DNA from: Diphasiastrum complanatum
Taxonomy: Eukaryota > Streptophyta > Lycopodiopsida > Lycopodiales > Lycopodiaceae
Assembly: GCA_029204225.1 (NCBI GenBank)
Contig: CM055101.1
Span: 45,630,180 to 45,694,179, forward strand
Length of the DNA stretch: 64,000 bases
Direction of reading: 5' to 3'
The notes beneath the pieces are model-generated. The model saw nothing but the letters and a program-made list of their open reading frames with translations, searched no databases and was not told the DNA's origin. Each line of letters begins with the position of its first letter. The stretch's first letter is position 1. Shown here in pieces: positions 63,113 to 64,000 of this stretch. The translations under genes were made by a program, and so were the position numbers.

Positions 63113-64000
63113 TCATCACTCTAAACCATGTAAAGGCTGTGATTGGTCAAGAACACATTGAGGTCCAGCGATCGATAACAATGTCACTTTTTAATTCTTG
63201 AAACTGTCCACCCTGCCTCAATAGATAGCGATAGACAGTTTTGGATATGTGATAATCTTCTAAAAATGTAGGTGACAGTAATGATATAATTACAATTTTT
63301 CCATGCTATAACTTGCTCTTTATGGCTCAGAGAGCAGCAACGAAGGGTTGCCTCACTCATGCACATACTATATGCATTTTTGGTGATTGGAATGGGCGCT
63401 ATCCAACGATGGACATATCACTGCATATTGTCCAAAACATGAGTGTTTATCAATATTGATATGTTCTATCCAGTGATGGATTGCATAGGCATGATGGACT
63501 CACATTTACTCACCAATTTACACATAGAGCCCCTGCTGTTCCAACAATGGGCGGGAGAGTGATCTCCTTTTCAAGTGTTAATACTGTAAATTTATTTATG
63601 GCTAACTGTCTAGCGATGGACCATGAACTTATGCTATTTGTTCATAGACTTCTTCGCTTGATATCTCATGTTGTAGCTTCATTATACTGCTCCGGCTTTG
63701 TTAGAATATTACTTGGTTCTTTCCTGAACCGATACTCACTATTGAAAGGTATGCAACCAACTGGATCTCTGCAATGCAAGTTAACTAACACAGTCAAGAG
63801 ATGTCTTGTATAGTGCTTTCTACATAACTTCTCGTAGCAATACGCTCAGTCCACGGTTTCTTGGCTTGCTTATGATCTAAAAGAGTAAGAACTCATTCGC
63901 TTAAAAACTACTATGGTTGCCTCTCAAGAAGCTACGTCTACAACTATTCAGGTACGCTTCCCGAGTTTAAATAAATTATTCACAACTGTTGGAAGTAAAT
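63113..64000. other. No gene recognised
   Basis: AT-rich DNA to the window end. The plus-strand open frame 63481-63813 has no recognisable motif and atypical composition; I do not support it as a gene. Confidence 0.45.

Overview
The window looks like nuclear DNA of a land plant with a large, transposon-rich genome. The support is plant-type BED/DUF659 hAT transposases with GT-AG introns, Ty1/copia and Ty3/gypsy remnants on both strands, and the 3' end of a pleiotropic drug resistance (PDR, ABCG) transporter gene split by an 8.5 kb intron full of retrotransposon debris. The introns would suit a fern, lycophyte or gymnosperm, but the sequence alone does not settle the lineage. I saw no rRNA, tRNA, CRISPR or prokaryotic feature.

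Positions 1-22777 form an array of five DNA elements. Copies A (1-4610, truncated by the window start), B (4637-9404) and C (9469-15710) lie on the minus strand. Copy D (15832-21964) faces the other way, so C and D form a roughly 6 kb inverted pair. A 0.8 kb element (21984-22777) has similar ends but an unrelated interior. All ends carry clusters of GGTACC palindromes, and neighbouring elements are separated by short (TA)n tracts. Copy C is the notable one. Its hAT transposase gene is uninterrupted over four exons with matching phases (1336 codons, SDGWTD, TDNAT and CERNWS motifs kept, plus a 540-residue proline-rich, AT-hook extension). A second small gene for a charged, probably coiled-coil protein runs convergently to it. 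Copy D keeps the small gene but has lost two splice acceptors in the transposase. A and B are deletion derivatives, and A carries a rearranged Ty3/gypsy insertion flanked by a 5 bp target duplication.

Positions 22778-37432 hold the last four exons of a PDR/ABCG gene (27915-37432) together with decayed gypsy pol fragments of one family, one of them inside the 8.5 kb intron. The upstream PDR exons were not found in the window, so the hAT array may lie inside an intron of this gene, or the gene may be truncated.

Positions 37433-64000 are a retrotransposon graveyard: gypsy pol, a copia/gypsy chimeric ORF, a long copia element with stops (45682-51208), a second copia gag-protease fragment, two gypsy gag fragments, a minus-strand copia pol, and several minisatellites. 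Nothing here apart from the PDR exons looks like a host gene.
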